Origin: Microbacterium hydrocarbonoxydans
GTDB taxonomy: Bacteria; Actinomycetota; Actinomycetes; Actinomycetales; Microbacteriaceae
Assembly: GCF_000956475.1 (NCBI RefSeq)
Contig: NZ_JYJB01000007.1
Coordinates: 352,353 to 416,352, forward strand
Direction: 5' to 3'
Length of the DNA stretch: 64,000 nucleotides
The notes under the pieces were generated by a model that made no database searches, had not been told where the DNA came from, and was given only the letters and a program-made list of their open reading frames with translations. Shown in pieces: positions 9,098 through 16,453 of this stretch. The position numbers and the translations under genes are program-made. The first letter of the stretch is position 1; every line of letters begins with the position of its first letter.

Positions 9098-10447
9098 ATG
9101 AGAAGGCGCGTGCAGTGGACGGCCGTCGTGGCGATGGGCGGGATGCTCGCGCTCGCCGCGTGCACGGATGCCGGGCCGGACGCCGCCTCCTCACCCTCAC
9201 CTCATCCGTCCGCCGTCGCCGATCTCGACTGCGCCGACGGGCAGGAGCTCGCCAAGACCCTGTCCAGCGGAGCGACGTGGTCGATGTGCTGGTCGGTGGA
9301 TCCCGATTTCGGTCTCGTCCTGTCTGACGTGCACATCGCTCCTCCCGGCGCCGAGCCGATCAGCGTCATCTCGTCGATCGCGATCTCCCAGCTCGAGGTG
9401 CCCTACGACACGGGCGAGCGTCTCACCAGCGACATCAGCGAGTCCGGCTTCGGCGGCACGAAGATGAAGACCCTCGAGAAGGAGTCGTGCATCGGCGATC
9501 GCCTCGCCGCCGACATCCCCGACGTCGGCGACGGCACCTACGGCAAGACACGCAACCGGGAGGTGCTCTGCTCCGAGGTCGTCGACGGCGGGCTCGCCTA
9601 TCACTCGAGCGAGCTCGTGTCGCCGGCCGTCGCGCGCACCGAGAACTGGCAGCTCTCGACCGTGTCGAGGGTCGGATGGTACGAGTACGTCACGCAGTAC
9701 GTGTTCGGCGCCGACGGCTCGATCGGCGTGCGCCTGGGCGCGACGGGTGATCTCTCGCCCTTCGACTACACCGACGAGGATCACGGGTCGTCGGTCGGAG
9801 AGGGCGATCACGACCACGCCGCCAGCCACTCGCACAACGCGGTCTGGCGGGTGCATTGGGCGCTGGGGGGAGACGGGAGCATGACCGTCGAGCAGTACGA
9901 CGCCGCGCCGACGGGGGAAGACGGTCCGCAGTCTCCGGTTCTGCAGGGGACGACCACTCCTCTGCCGAATCCCGCGACGGCGGAATGGGTCGACCGGCGC
10001 TGGTGGCGGGTGCTCGCGCCCGGTGCGCTCAACGACGACGGGCATCCGATCTCGTACCAGATCGACCTCGAGCGCAGCGACTCGTTCACCTTCGTCGAGG
10101 ACCATGAGCACGGAGCGGATGCCGGCTACGACGTCGCCTTCACGAACGCTGACGACTGCCAGCTCTACGCGACCCGCAACGCGAAGCTCGGATGCGGCGA
10201 CGGTGTGCTCGATTTCGTGCAGCGCGGTGCGGGGCAGACGCTCGACGACGTGGTCTCGTGGGTGGCGGTCGGCTTCCACCACGTGCCGCGAGACGAGGAT
10301 CAGTCGCCCATGGAGATGCACTGGCAGGGGTTCACCCTGCTGCCGCGCGACCTCACGGCGCAGAGATTCGATGTGCCGGAGGGGCATGAGGAGCTCAACG
10401 GCGTGCCGAGTGACGAGTGGCTCGACGAGCAGGGCTACGAGGACTGA
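9098..10447 (+). CDS. Predicted lipoprotein of unknown function
   Basis: The product has 449 residues from the ATG at 9098. It starts with a basic N-terminus (MRRRVQ), a hydrophobic core and a lipobox LALAAC, so the cysteine should be lipidated and the protein held on the outer face of the membrane. A Ser/Pro-rich linker follows. The body has no domain I recognise. It contains a His-rich patch (DHDHAASHSHN near residues 235-245) that might bind metal, and several Asp/Glu/His-rich stretches. An earlier ATG at 9077 is in frame, but the GGGGAGAG at 9087-9094 sits just before 9098, so I prefer 9098. It lies between two LAxTG surface protein genes, though each seems to have its own transcription unit. 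Confidence 0.7.
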   Translation: MRRRVQWTAVVAMGGMLALAACTDAGPDAASSPSPHPSAVADLDCADGQELAKTLSSGATWSMCWSVDPDFGLVLSDVHIAPPGAEPISVISSIAISQLEVPYDTGERLTSDISESGFGGTKMKTLEKESCIGDRLAADIPDVGDGTYGKTRNREVLCSEVVDGGLAYHSSELVSPAVARTENWQLSTVSRVGWYEYVTQYVFGADGSIGVRLGATGDLSPFDYTDEDHGSSVGEGDHDHAASHSHNAVWRVHWALGGDGSMTVEQYDAAPTGEDGPQSPVLQGTTTPLPNPATAEWVDRRWWRVLAPGALNDDGHPISYQIDLERSDSFTFVEDHEHGADAGYDVAFTNADDCQLYATRNAKLGCGDGVLDFVQRGAGQTLDDVVSWVAVGFHHVPRDEDQSPMEMHWQGFTLLPRDLTAQRFDVPEGHEELNGVPSDEWLDEQGYED

Positions 10448-10628
10448 GCAGGCCTGCTGCCGAGATATGTTGCGATTCGCTACGGAGTTGCGGCGAATCT
10501 GAGTGTTGGCTGGACACCGCCGTGTAAATACCGACATACTGGCATGACATGCGCTCTGCCGACTCCTAGTCGGCGCCTGGGGAGGGCCGCGTGACGCGAA
10601 CGAAGTCCGCATCACACGGGAGAGGCAA
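10447..10628 (+). promoter_or_regulatory. Intergenic leader with dyads before the second anchor-G gene
   Basis: This region holds a 12-base palindrome AGCAGGCCTGCT (10447-10458), an inverted repeat GATTCGC (10474-10480)/GCGAATC (10493-10499), and a stem GCCGAC/GTCGGC just before a CCTGGGGAGGG run. The last part resembles the leader of the other anchor-G gene at 2219-2250, where a hairpin is also followed by CCTGGGGGGG. The ribosome-binding site GGGAGAGG lies at about 10618-10625. I could not settle on a convincing -35/-10 pair. Confidence 0.35.
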
Positions 10629-13600
10629 ATGAAATTGTTTGAGGGGAAGACTCTGCAGCAACGCAGAGCAATAGGTGGGAGCATCGCCGCGGTCACCGCG
10701 GGCGCTGTGATTCTCACCAGCGCGTTGGTGCCGATGGGCGCCACCGCAGCGCCGGCGGATGATTCCGAGGCGCTCGGCCAGGTCATCCGCACGGAACTGC
10801 TCGGCGGAGACATTCTTGACGTTTCTCAGGCCCTCAGCGGGAACCCGAGCGACATCGGACCGAAGGTCACGCCGCTCAACGTCTCGCTCCTGCAGGGGCT
10901 GACGGTCGACCTCGGCGGCGGCCTGCAGCTGCCCCTGATCTCGGGCCCTGCGGGCACCGGGCTGCTCGATCTCGGCGAGCTGGGGGCGCTCAGCTCCTTC
11001 GCCGGCTCGCCGACGGCGAACACATCGACCGCGAGCGCCGGCGCGGTCACCGCCGACGGCGCGATCGCCACTGACGTCAACAACCCGGGCGCCTACGGCA
11101 ACGCGAAGGTCAATCTGACCGACGTGCTCGACCAGCTCGGCGTCGCAGGCATCACCGACCAGGTCGTCGACAACCTCGGCCTCGAGCTCGGCGCCATCGC
11201 CTCCACGGCGACTGCCACCGGCTCGACCTCCGACGTCGCGTTCGATTCGCAGTACGCGGTCGCGGACCTCGAGCTCAATGTCTCGAGCCCTCTGGTCGGC
11301 ACGGTCGCGACTTCGCTCGGCGGCGTGCTCGGCGGCGTGGGCGACACCCTCGATGCGGCCGTCGGGACCGGGGGAGTCCTCGACTCCGTGGTCAGCGCAG
11401 TCGACCTCGACCTCGGCATCCCTGCTGTCCTGCAGGTGCAGGTCGGCGGCGGCACGATCTCGATCGACGGTCTCGATGCCGCGATCACGGCCGCGACGAA
11501 CACGCTCATCACCGAGCCCCTCGCGGACCCGAACGGCATCGTGTCGATCGATCTCGCGAACGGGCTCGTCTCGGTCGACCTCGCGAAGATCGTGAACGGC
11601 CCGGGTGCGACCGACCTCAACGGCCTCGACCCGAACACGCTCGTCCTCGACGACACGACGATCACGGCCATCACCTCGGCCGTCTCGGCGGCTCTCGGCA
11701 CGCTGACCACCAAGGTCACGACCGTCGTCACCGACCTGATCAACAACCTCCAGGTGCACATCGCCCTGGGTGCTCACGTCACGGCTGCCGTCGTGCTCAA
11801 CGCCGATGTGGACATCACGATCGACGCGAAGCTCGGCCAGCTCACGGGCGCCATCCCCGGCGCACCCGTCGTGGGCGTCGACGGAAACCTGGCAGGAATC
11901 GACCTCGGCGGAGTGCTCAGCCTCGTCACCACCCCGGTGATCAACCTGCTGACCAGCACCCTGTCGCCCGTCATCGGCACGCTGCTCACCACGGTGACCA
12001 GTGGTCTCGCCCCGGCGATCGACGCGATCATCAACCCGGTCGTGACCGCGCTGAGCCCGCTGTTCGACGCTCTGAACGAGGTCGTCGAGATCACGATCAA
12101 CGAGCAGCCGACGCCGGGCCTCCTCGGCGCTGAGTCGTTCACGGTCAACGCGATCAGCCTCGAGCTGCTGCCCGGTCTCGGTGCTCTGAACCTCGACCTC
12201 GCCTCCTCGACGGTGCGTGCGGCCGAGGTCGCAGCGGTCGACCCGACGGTCGACGCTCAGGACCCGGTCCAGGCCGGCGCCAGCCTGCCCGTGACCGGCG
12301 CCGACTGGGTGCCCGGATCCACGGTCACTCTGACGCTGCGTAACGCTGCGAACGACACGATCGGCACTCCCGTGACCGTCACCGTGACCGGCACCGGCGG
12401 CTTCCCCGCAGGCACTGTCTACGGCATCCCGGCGAACACCCCGGTGGGCACGGGCTACGTGCTGACCGCGGTCGACAACCAGGACCCGCAGAACATCGCG
12501 ACCGACACCGTGTCGATCACGGCCGGTGGCGGCGGCGACGTCAACACCAACGCGGCGGCCTCGGCATCCGCGTCGGCTGACGCGACCGCCGACGGTGACC
12601 CGTCCGCTCAGGCAGCCGCTGAGGCAGCGGCGTTCTCCGACGCAACCTCGATCGCCTCTGCTGCGGCCACCGCCGACGCTGAGGCCGCCGCGGTTGCAGC
12701 CGCCACGGTGACGGCTTCGTCGCAGGCATCGACCACGGCTGACGCCGACGTCAACGCCTCGGCAGCGGTCGCTGCTCAGGCTGCGGCACAGGCGGACAAC
12801 TCGTCGACCGCGACTGCTGACTCGAGCGCGTCGACGGCGGCCAACGCCAACTCGTCGGTGGCCTCGCAGTCGGCGGCCACGGCCGACGCGTCGACGCAGG
12901 CATCGAGCGAAGCATCGACCAACGCCAACGCGGCAGCTTCGGCATCCGCGTCTGCGAACGCCGACGCGTCCAACGACGTCGTGGCACAGGCCGCGGCTCA
13001 GGCAGCCGCGTACTCCGACGCTGACGCGTCGACTAGCGCGGCAGCGACCGCAGCGGCCAACGCTGCTGCGCAGGTCGCCGCGAACGCGACCGCATCCACT
13101 GCTGCGACTGCCGATGCCACCTCGGCGTCGAATGCGAACGCTGCCGCGGCTGCACAGGCCGCTGCCCTGGCTGATGCATCGTCGAACGTGAACGCTGCCG
13201 GATCGACTACAGGCGATCCGAACACCAACGCGTCGACGGCATCGCAGGCTGCTGCCATCTCGGATGCATCGACCACCGCGTCGGCCGACGCAGTGGGAAG
13301 CGCCACCTCGTCCGCCACTGCGACGGCTGACCCGAGTGCGACGGCGACCGCCACGGCCGAGGCCAACACCAACGCCTCGGCTTCGGCTGCGGCGTCTGCT
13401 CAGGCGGACAACGATAACAATGCGGCGGCTCAGGCGGCTGCGATTGCTGCAGCCACGGTGGACGCTGACTCGAACACTGCGGCTTCGGCTGCGGCGACGG
13501 CGAACGCGGAAGCAGCGGCGGCAGTCGCCGCTCAAGCAGAGGCATCCGCCCAGGCGTCCACCGACGCGACGAGCGAGTCGAACGCCCGTGCTGCAGCTGC

Positions 13601-14210
13601 TGCGCAGTCGTCGGCTGAGGCCGACAGCTCGCAGGCAGCGACTGCCCAGGCGAACGCGAATGCCTCGGCGGCCGCGTCGAACGCAGCCAACGCGGATGCT
13701 TCGGTGAACGCCTCGGCTACTGCCGCAGCTGACGCCACGGCTTCGGCCACGGCGTCCGCCACCTCGACCGCGACTGCCTCGGCCACCGCATCCGCCTCGG
13801 CGAACGCGAACCCGACGGGCAAGCTCGGCATCACGGTGAAGGTTCCGGTCCTGGAGCGCGGCCAGCAGCAGACCGCTGTCGGCACGGGCTTCAAGCCGGG
13901 CGAGGTCGTCACCGGTGTGATGAACTCCGACCCGCTGGCCCTGGGCACCCAGGTCGCAAACGCAGAGGGAACCGTCACCTTCACCTGGGCGATCCCCGCA
14001 GGCACCGACCTCGGCACGCACACCGTCACCCTGACCGGCGCAGAGTCGGGCAGTGTCGCGGGTACGTTCCAGGTCGTGGCCAAGGGCCTCGCCACCACCG
14101 GTGGTACCGCGCCTAACGGCTGGATCGTTCTCGGAGCCCTGCTCCTGATGTTCGGTCTCGGCACGGCGCTGGTCGCACGCTCCAAGCGTGAGACGATCGC
14201 CGCAGAGTAA
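10629..14210 (+). CDS. LAxTG-anchored surface protein, choice-of-anchor G type with Ala/Ser-rich stalk
   Basis: The 1193-residue product has an N-terminal signal peptide (hydrophobic core around residues 17-37, cleavage near ATAA). A globular choice-of-anchor G domain runs to about residue 535, with LGGDILDVSQAL and repeated VTSGL/LLTTVT helices. One Ig-like module (about residues 535-635) is followed by a stalk of about 425 residues almost entirely Ala, Ser, Thr, Asn and Asp. A short C-terminal beta domain and the sorting signal LATTG (residues 1154-1158), a hydrophobic helix and a basic tail complete it. The layout predicts class E sortase attachment to the cell wall with the low-complexity stalk spanning it. 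It shares its N-terminal domain type and sorting motif with the protein at 2287-9009. The function of the head domain is unknown. Confidence 0.85.
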   Translation: MKLFEGKTLQQRRAIGGSIAAVTAGAVILTSALVPMGATAAPADDSEALGQVIRTELLGGDILDVSQALSGNPSDIGPKVTPLNVSLLQGLTVDLGGGLQLPLISGPAGTGLLDLGELGALSSFAGSPTANTSTASAGAVTADGAIATDVNNPGAYGNAKVNLTDVLDQLGVAGITDQVVDNLGLELGAIASTATATGSTSDVAFDSQYAVADLELNVSSPLVGTVATSLGGVLGGVGDTLDAAVGTGGVLDSVVSAVDLDLGIPAVLQVQVGGGTISIDGLDAAITAATNTLITEPLADPNGIVSIDLANGLVSVDLAKIVNGPGATDLNGLDPNTLVLDDTTITAITSAVSAALGTLTTKVTTVVTDLINNLQVHIALGAHVTAAVVLNADVDITIDAKLGQLTGAIPGAPVVGVDGNLAGIDLGGVLSLVTTPVINLLTSTLSPVIGTLLTTVTSGLAPAIDAIINPVVTALSPLFDALNEVVEITINEQPTPGLLGAESFTVNAISLELLPGLGALNLDLASSTVRAAEVAAVDPTVDAQDPVQAGASLPVTGADWVPGSTVTLTLRNAANDTIGTPVTVTVTGTGGFPAGTVYGIPANTPVGTGYVLTAVDNQDPQNIATDTVSITAGGGGDVNTNAAASASASADATADGDPSAQAAAEAAAFSDATSIASAAATADAEAAAVAAATVTASSQASTTADADVNASAAVAAQAAAQADNSSTATADSSASTAANANSSVASQSAATADASTQASSEASTNANAAASASASANADASNDVVAQAAAQAAAYSDADASTSAAATAAANAAAQVAANATASTAATADATSASNANAAAAAQAAALADASSNVNAAGSTTGDPNTNASTASQAAAISDASTTASADAVGSATSSATATADPSATATATAEANTNASASAAASAQADNDNNAAAQAAAIAAATVDADSNTAASAAATANAEAAAAVAAQAEASAQASTDATSESNARAAAAAQSSAEADSSQAATAQANANASAAASNAANADASVNASATAAADATASATASATSTATASATASASANANPTGKLGITVKVPVLERGQQQTAVGTGFKPGEVVTGVMNSDPLALGTQVANAEGTVTFTWAIPAGTDLGTHTVTLTGAESGSVAGTFQVVAKGLATTGGTAPNGWIVLGALLLMFGLGTALVARSKRETIAAE
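12535..13811 (+). repeat. Low-complexity Ala/Ser/Thr/Asn/Asp coding region
   Basis: About 425 codons encode strings such as ANASASASANADAS and VAAQAAAQADNSS. At the DNA level the synonymous codons are mixed (GCA, GCG, GCC and GCT all used), so the protein is highly repetitive but the DNA is not an exact tandem repeat. This suggests selection against recombination between repeats, which is inference. Confidence 0.8.
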
Positions 14211-14230
14211 GCACGCAAGACGCTGACAGA

Positions 14231-14265
14231 GGTCGGGGTCGCCCGTTCAGGGCGGCCCCGGCCTT
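14231..14265 (+). terminator. Terminator hairpin after the second surface protein gene
   Basis: A 14-bp stem (GGTCGGGGTCGCCC at 14231-14244 with GGGCGGCCCCGGCC at 14250-14263, two G-T wobbles) closes a 5-base loop and is followed by TTC. Confidence 0.75.
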
Positions 14266-14287
14266 CAGTGATGAGAAGGACCTTTCG

Positions 14288-15091
14288 ATGAGCACGAACA
14301 CTGAACCGGTGCAGAGCGACGCGACCGTCGCCGCCCGACCGCGGCCTACCTGGTGGGTGAAGCTCATCGCATTCGCCGCGTGCCTGCTGACGCTGTGGCA
14401 CGTCGGCGCCTCTTTCCTGTGGATCGCGCCGTACTCGGCACTGCGCGAGATCCCCACGCAGAACGTGCTCGCCAGCTACATGCTCCCCATGTTCGGGCAG
14501 TCGTGGAGCGTTTTCGCACCCGAGCCGATCAACGGCGACTACCACTTCAACGTCCGCGCCGTCATCGAGAAGGACGGCGAGGAGACCGAGACCGGCTGGG
14601 TCAGTGCGACCGATGTCGAGCTCTCGATGATCCGCTACAACCTCTTCCCGCCGCGCGCCGGCATCCAGTCCAGCGAGGTCGCGAGCAAGCAGATGAACGC
14701 GTACAACGACCTCAACGGCGAACAGCAGGCGGTCGCCGCGCTGGACTTCGCCGAGGACGACTGGGAGGACTGGATGGTCCGCTCCTTCGACAAGCTCGAG
14801 GGCGCCGACAACCCCGACACCACGAAGTACATGCAGGCCGAGCACCTCGCCACCGCGTACGCCACACAGGTCGCCTACGCGATCTGGGGAACGGATGCCG
14901 TCGTCAAGGTGCAGTACCGGGTGAGCCGGCAGAACGTGGTGCCCTTCGCCGAGCGCAACAACCCCAACGCGCAGCGACCAGACCCCACCTTCTCCACGAC
15001 GGGCTGGCGACTGCCGCTCGAAGAGAAGGGGCAGAGCCGCGAGGACTTCGCCGATGTCTTCCGCGCACAGTTCGAGAGGACCCAGCAGTGA
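14288..15091 (+). CDS. DUF5819 family membrane-anchored protein
   Basis: The 267-residue product has one N-terminal membrane helix (about residues 22-43, LIAFAACLLTLWHVGASFLW). A probably external domain follows with the conserved block PMFGQSWSVFAPEP near residue 75, which marks the DUF5819 family. The function of the family is unknown. The next gene (HTTM) overlaps by four bases (GTGA), so the two are translationally coupled. Such DUF5819-HTTM pairs resemble the SdpA-SdpB pair that matures a peptide toxin in Bacillus, both in gene order and in the F-x-Q-x-W pattern after the helix; this relation is my inference. The AGAAGGA at 14274-14280 serves as ribosome-binding site. Confidence 0.8.
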   Translation: MSTNTEPVQSDATVAARPRPTWWVKLIAFAACLLTLWHVGASFLWIAPYSALREIPTQNVLASYMLPMFGQSWSVFAPEPINGDYHFNVRAVIEKDGEETETGWVSATDVELSMIRYNLFPPRAGIQSSEVASKQMNAYNDLNGEQQAVAALDFAEDDWEDWMVRSFDKLEGADNPDTTKYMQAEHLATAYATQVAYAIWGTDAVVKVQYRVSRQNVVPFAERNNPNAQRPDPTFSTTGWRLPLEEKGQSREDFADVFRAQFERTQQ

Positions 15092-16257
15092 CCGTCGCGC
15101 CCGACACCAAGAAGAAGGCGGATGCTGCGCCCAAGAAGTCGGCGACGACGGCATCCGCTCCGAAGAAGACGCCTGCACCCGAGCCCGAGACCCCGCAGGC
15201 GTCGCTGCCCGCGCGCCTGCTGACCTTCGCCGCCTCGATGATCACCGGCTTCTGGAACATGGTCCTGTCGGCCGTCGACCGGATCTCGGCGTTCGTGTTC
15301 GACTGGCTGTTCGGCGGCAAGAAGGCGCTCTACGGGCTCGCCGTCACCCGCATCCTTTTCGGCGTCACGGCGCTCGGACTGCTGGCGTCGAACTTCGGCA
15401 CGCGGCTCTACACGTTCGGCGCGGGGTCCGCGTGGAACGGCGAGATGGCGGAGCCGATCAGCGACTTCCCGAAGATCTGGATCTTCAGCGCCTTCCACGC
15501 AGCCATGGGCAACGACGTCCTCTACACCGCCCTGTATGTGCTGCTGGCTGCGCTCGCGGTGCTCTTCGTGCTGGGCTGGCGGTTCCGCATCGTGCTGCCG
15601 ATCTTCTTCTGCATGTGGGTGGGCTTCATCGAGGCCAACGACATGGTCGGCGACCAGGGCGACAACATGTTCCGCATCGCCCTGCTGCTGCTGTTCTTCG
15701 CAGACCCGGCCGCGCGCTGGTCGCTCGACGCCCGTCGTCGCGCGGAGAGCGGGGAGTGGTTCGCCCCCGGCAGCCAGCCCGCGCTGCTCGGCACGGTGTT
15801 CCACAACCTCGCGCTGGTGGCGCTGACCGCGCAGGTGTGCTTCGTGTACGCGTCGGGTGCGCTGTTCAAGGCCGGCGGCGCTCCGTGGGAGCAGGGCTAC
15901 GCGGTCTACAACCCGCTGCACACCATGCGGTTCGGCACCTGGCCGGTGCTGAGCGATCTCGTCACGACCTGGGGTCCCATGGTGGTGCTCTTCAGCTGGG
16001 GATCCATCCTGCTGCAGGTGGCGTTCCCGCTCGCACTGCTCACGCGACCCACGCGGCTCATCGCGCTCGTCGGCATCCTCTCGTTCCACATCGGCATCGC
16101 CGTGCTGATGGGCCTGCCCTGGTTCTCGCTCACGATGATCGCGATCGATTCGATCTTCATCCGTGACCGCACCTGGCAGCGCCTGAGCGCCGGGGTCGTG
16201 AAGCGCTGGAACGCGGCGAAGACGGCACCACCACCGCGCACCTCGACCCTCGCCTAG
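15088..16257 (+). CDS. HTTM domain multi-pass membrane protein
   Basis: The 389-residue product starts at a GTG that overlaps the upstream stop (GTGA), with GAGAGGA at 15073-15079 as ribosome-binding site. After a Lys/Ala/Pro-rich cytoplasmic head of about 45 residues come multiple membrane helices typical of the HTTM domain, which is shared with vitamin K-dependent gamma-carboxylase and SdpB. Recognisable blocks are LAVTRILFGVTALGLL, the acidic loop MVGDQGDNMFRIALLLLFF, and FVYASGALFKAGGAPWEQG followed by AVYNPLHTMRF. HTTM proteins are thought to act on lipids or peptides within the membrane, but the substrate here is unknown. Pairing with DUF5819 is conserved in related actinobacteria to my knowledge. 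No SdpC-like toxin gene is next to it. Confidence 0.85.
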   Translation: MTVAPDTKKKADAAPKKSATTASAPKKTPAPEPETPQASLPARLLTFAASMITGFWNMVLSAVDRISAFVFDWLFGGKKALYGLAVTRILFGVTALGLLASNFGTRLYTFGAGSAWNGEMAEPISDFPKIWIFSAFHAAMGNDVLYTALYVLLAALAVLFVLGWRFRIVLPIFFCMWVGFIEANDMVGDQGDNMFRIALLLLFFADPAARWSLDARRRAESGEWFAPGSQPALLGTVFHNLALVALTAQVCFVYASGALFKAGGAPWEQGYAVYNPLHTMRFGTWPVLSDLVTTWGPMVVLFSWGSILLQVAFPLALLTRPTRLIALVGILSFHIGIAVLMGLPWFSLTMIAIDSIFIRDRTWQRLSAGVVKRWNAAKTAPPPRTSTLA

Positions 16258-16283
16258 CTCCCCTCGCCCTGAGTGTTCTTGAC

Positions 16284-16306
16284 CACGCACGCCGAGGCGG
16301 TGCGTG
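16284..16306 (+). terminator. Possible terminator after the HTTM gene
   Basis: A 7-bp inverted repeat CACGCAC (16284-16290)/GTGCGTG (16300-16306) lies 27 bases after the stop codon. The stem is short and lacks a T-run, so the call is tentative. Confidence 0.4.
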
Positions 16307-16392
16307 AGCAGCGAACGACGGGCGACTGTGGAGCGGTGACAACGCGCACGGGAGCGAGGGCGGATCGGGATTGTACGGATGCTATAGACGAG

Positions 16393-16421
16393 TTCTTCCC
16401 CCGTTGTCGCAGACCTACCAT
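16393..16421 (+). promoter_or_regulatory. Candidate promoter of the acyl-CoA oxidase gene
   Basis: TACCAT (16416-16421) fits the TANNNT pattern of actinobacterial -10 boxes, and TTCTTC (16393-16398) lies 17 bases upstream as a poor -35. The spacing to the start codon leaves a short leader containing GAGAGGA. Evidence is weak. Confidence 0.3.
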
Positions 16422-16453
16422 TGACGTACTCCTAGTCCTTTGAGAGGAACGCC

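Noticed and set aside
3130..9165. A 2011-codon open frame on the minus strand across the Ig-repeat gene
   Set aside because: It is a by-product of high GC and repetitive codons. Its translation is Arg/His/Asp-rich with no domains, and the plus-strand product has a signal peptide, repeats and sorting signal.
14288..16257. Complete SDP toxin operon
   Set aside because: No SdpC-like precursor or immunity gene lies next to the DUF5819-HTTM pair.
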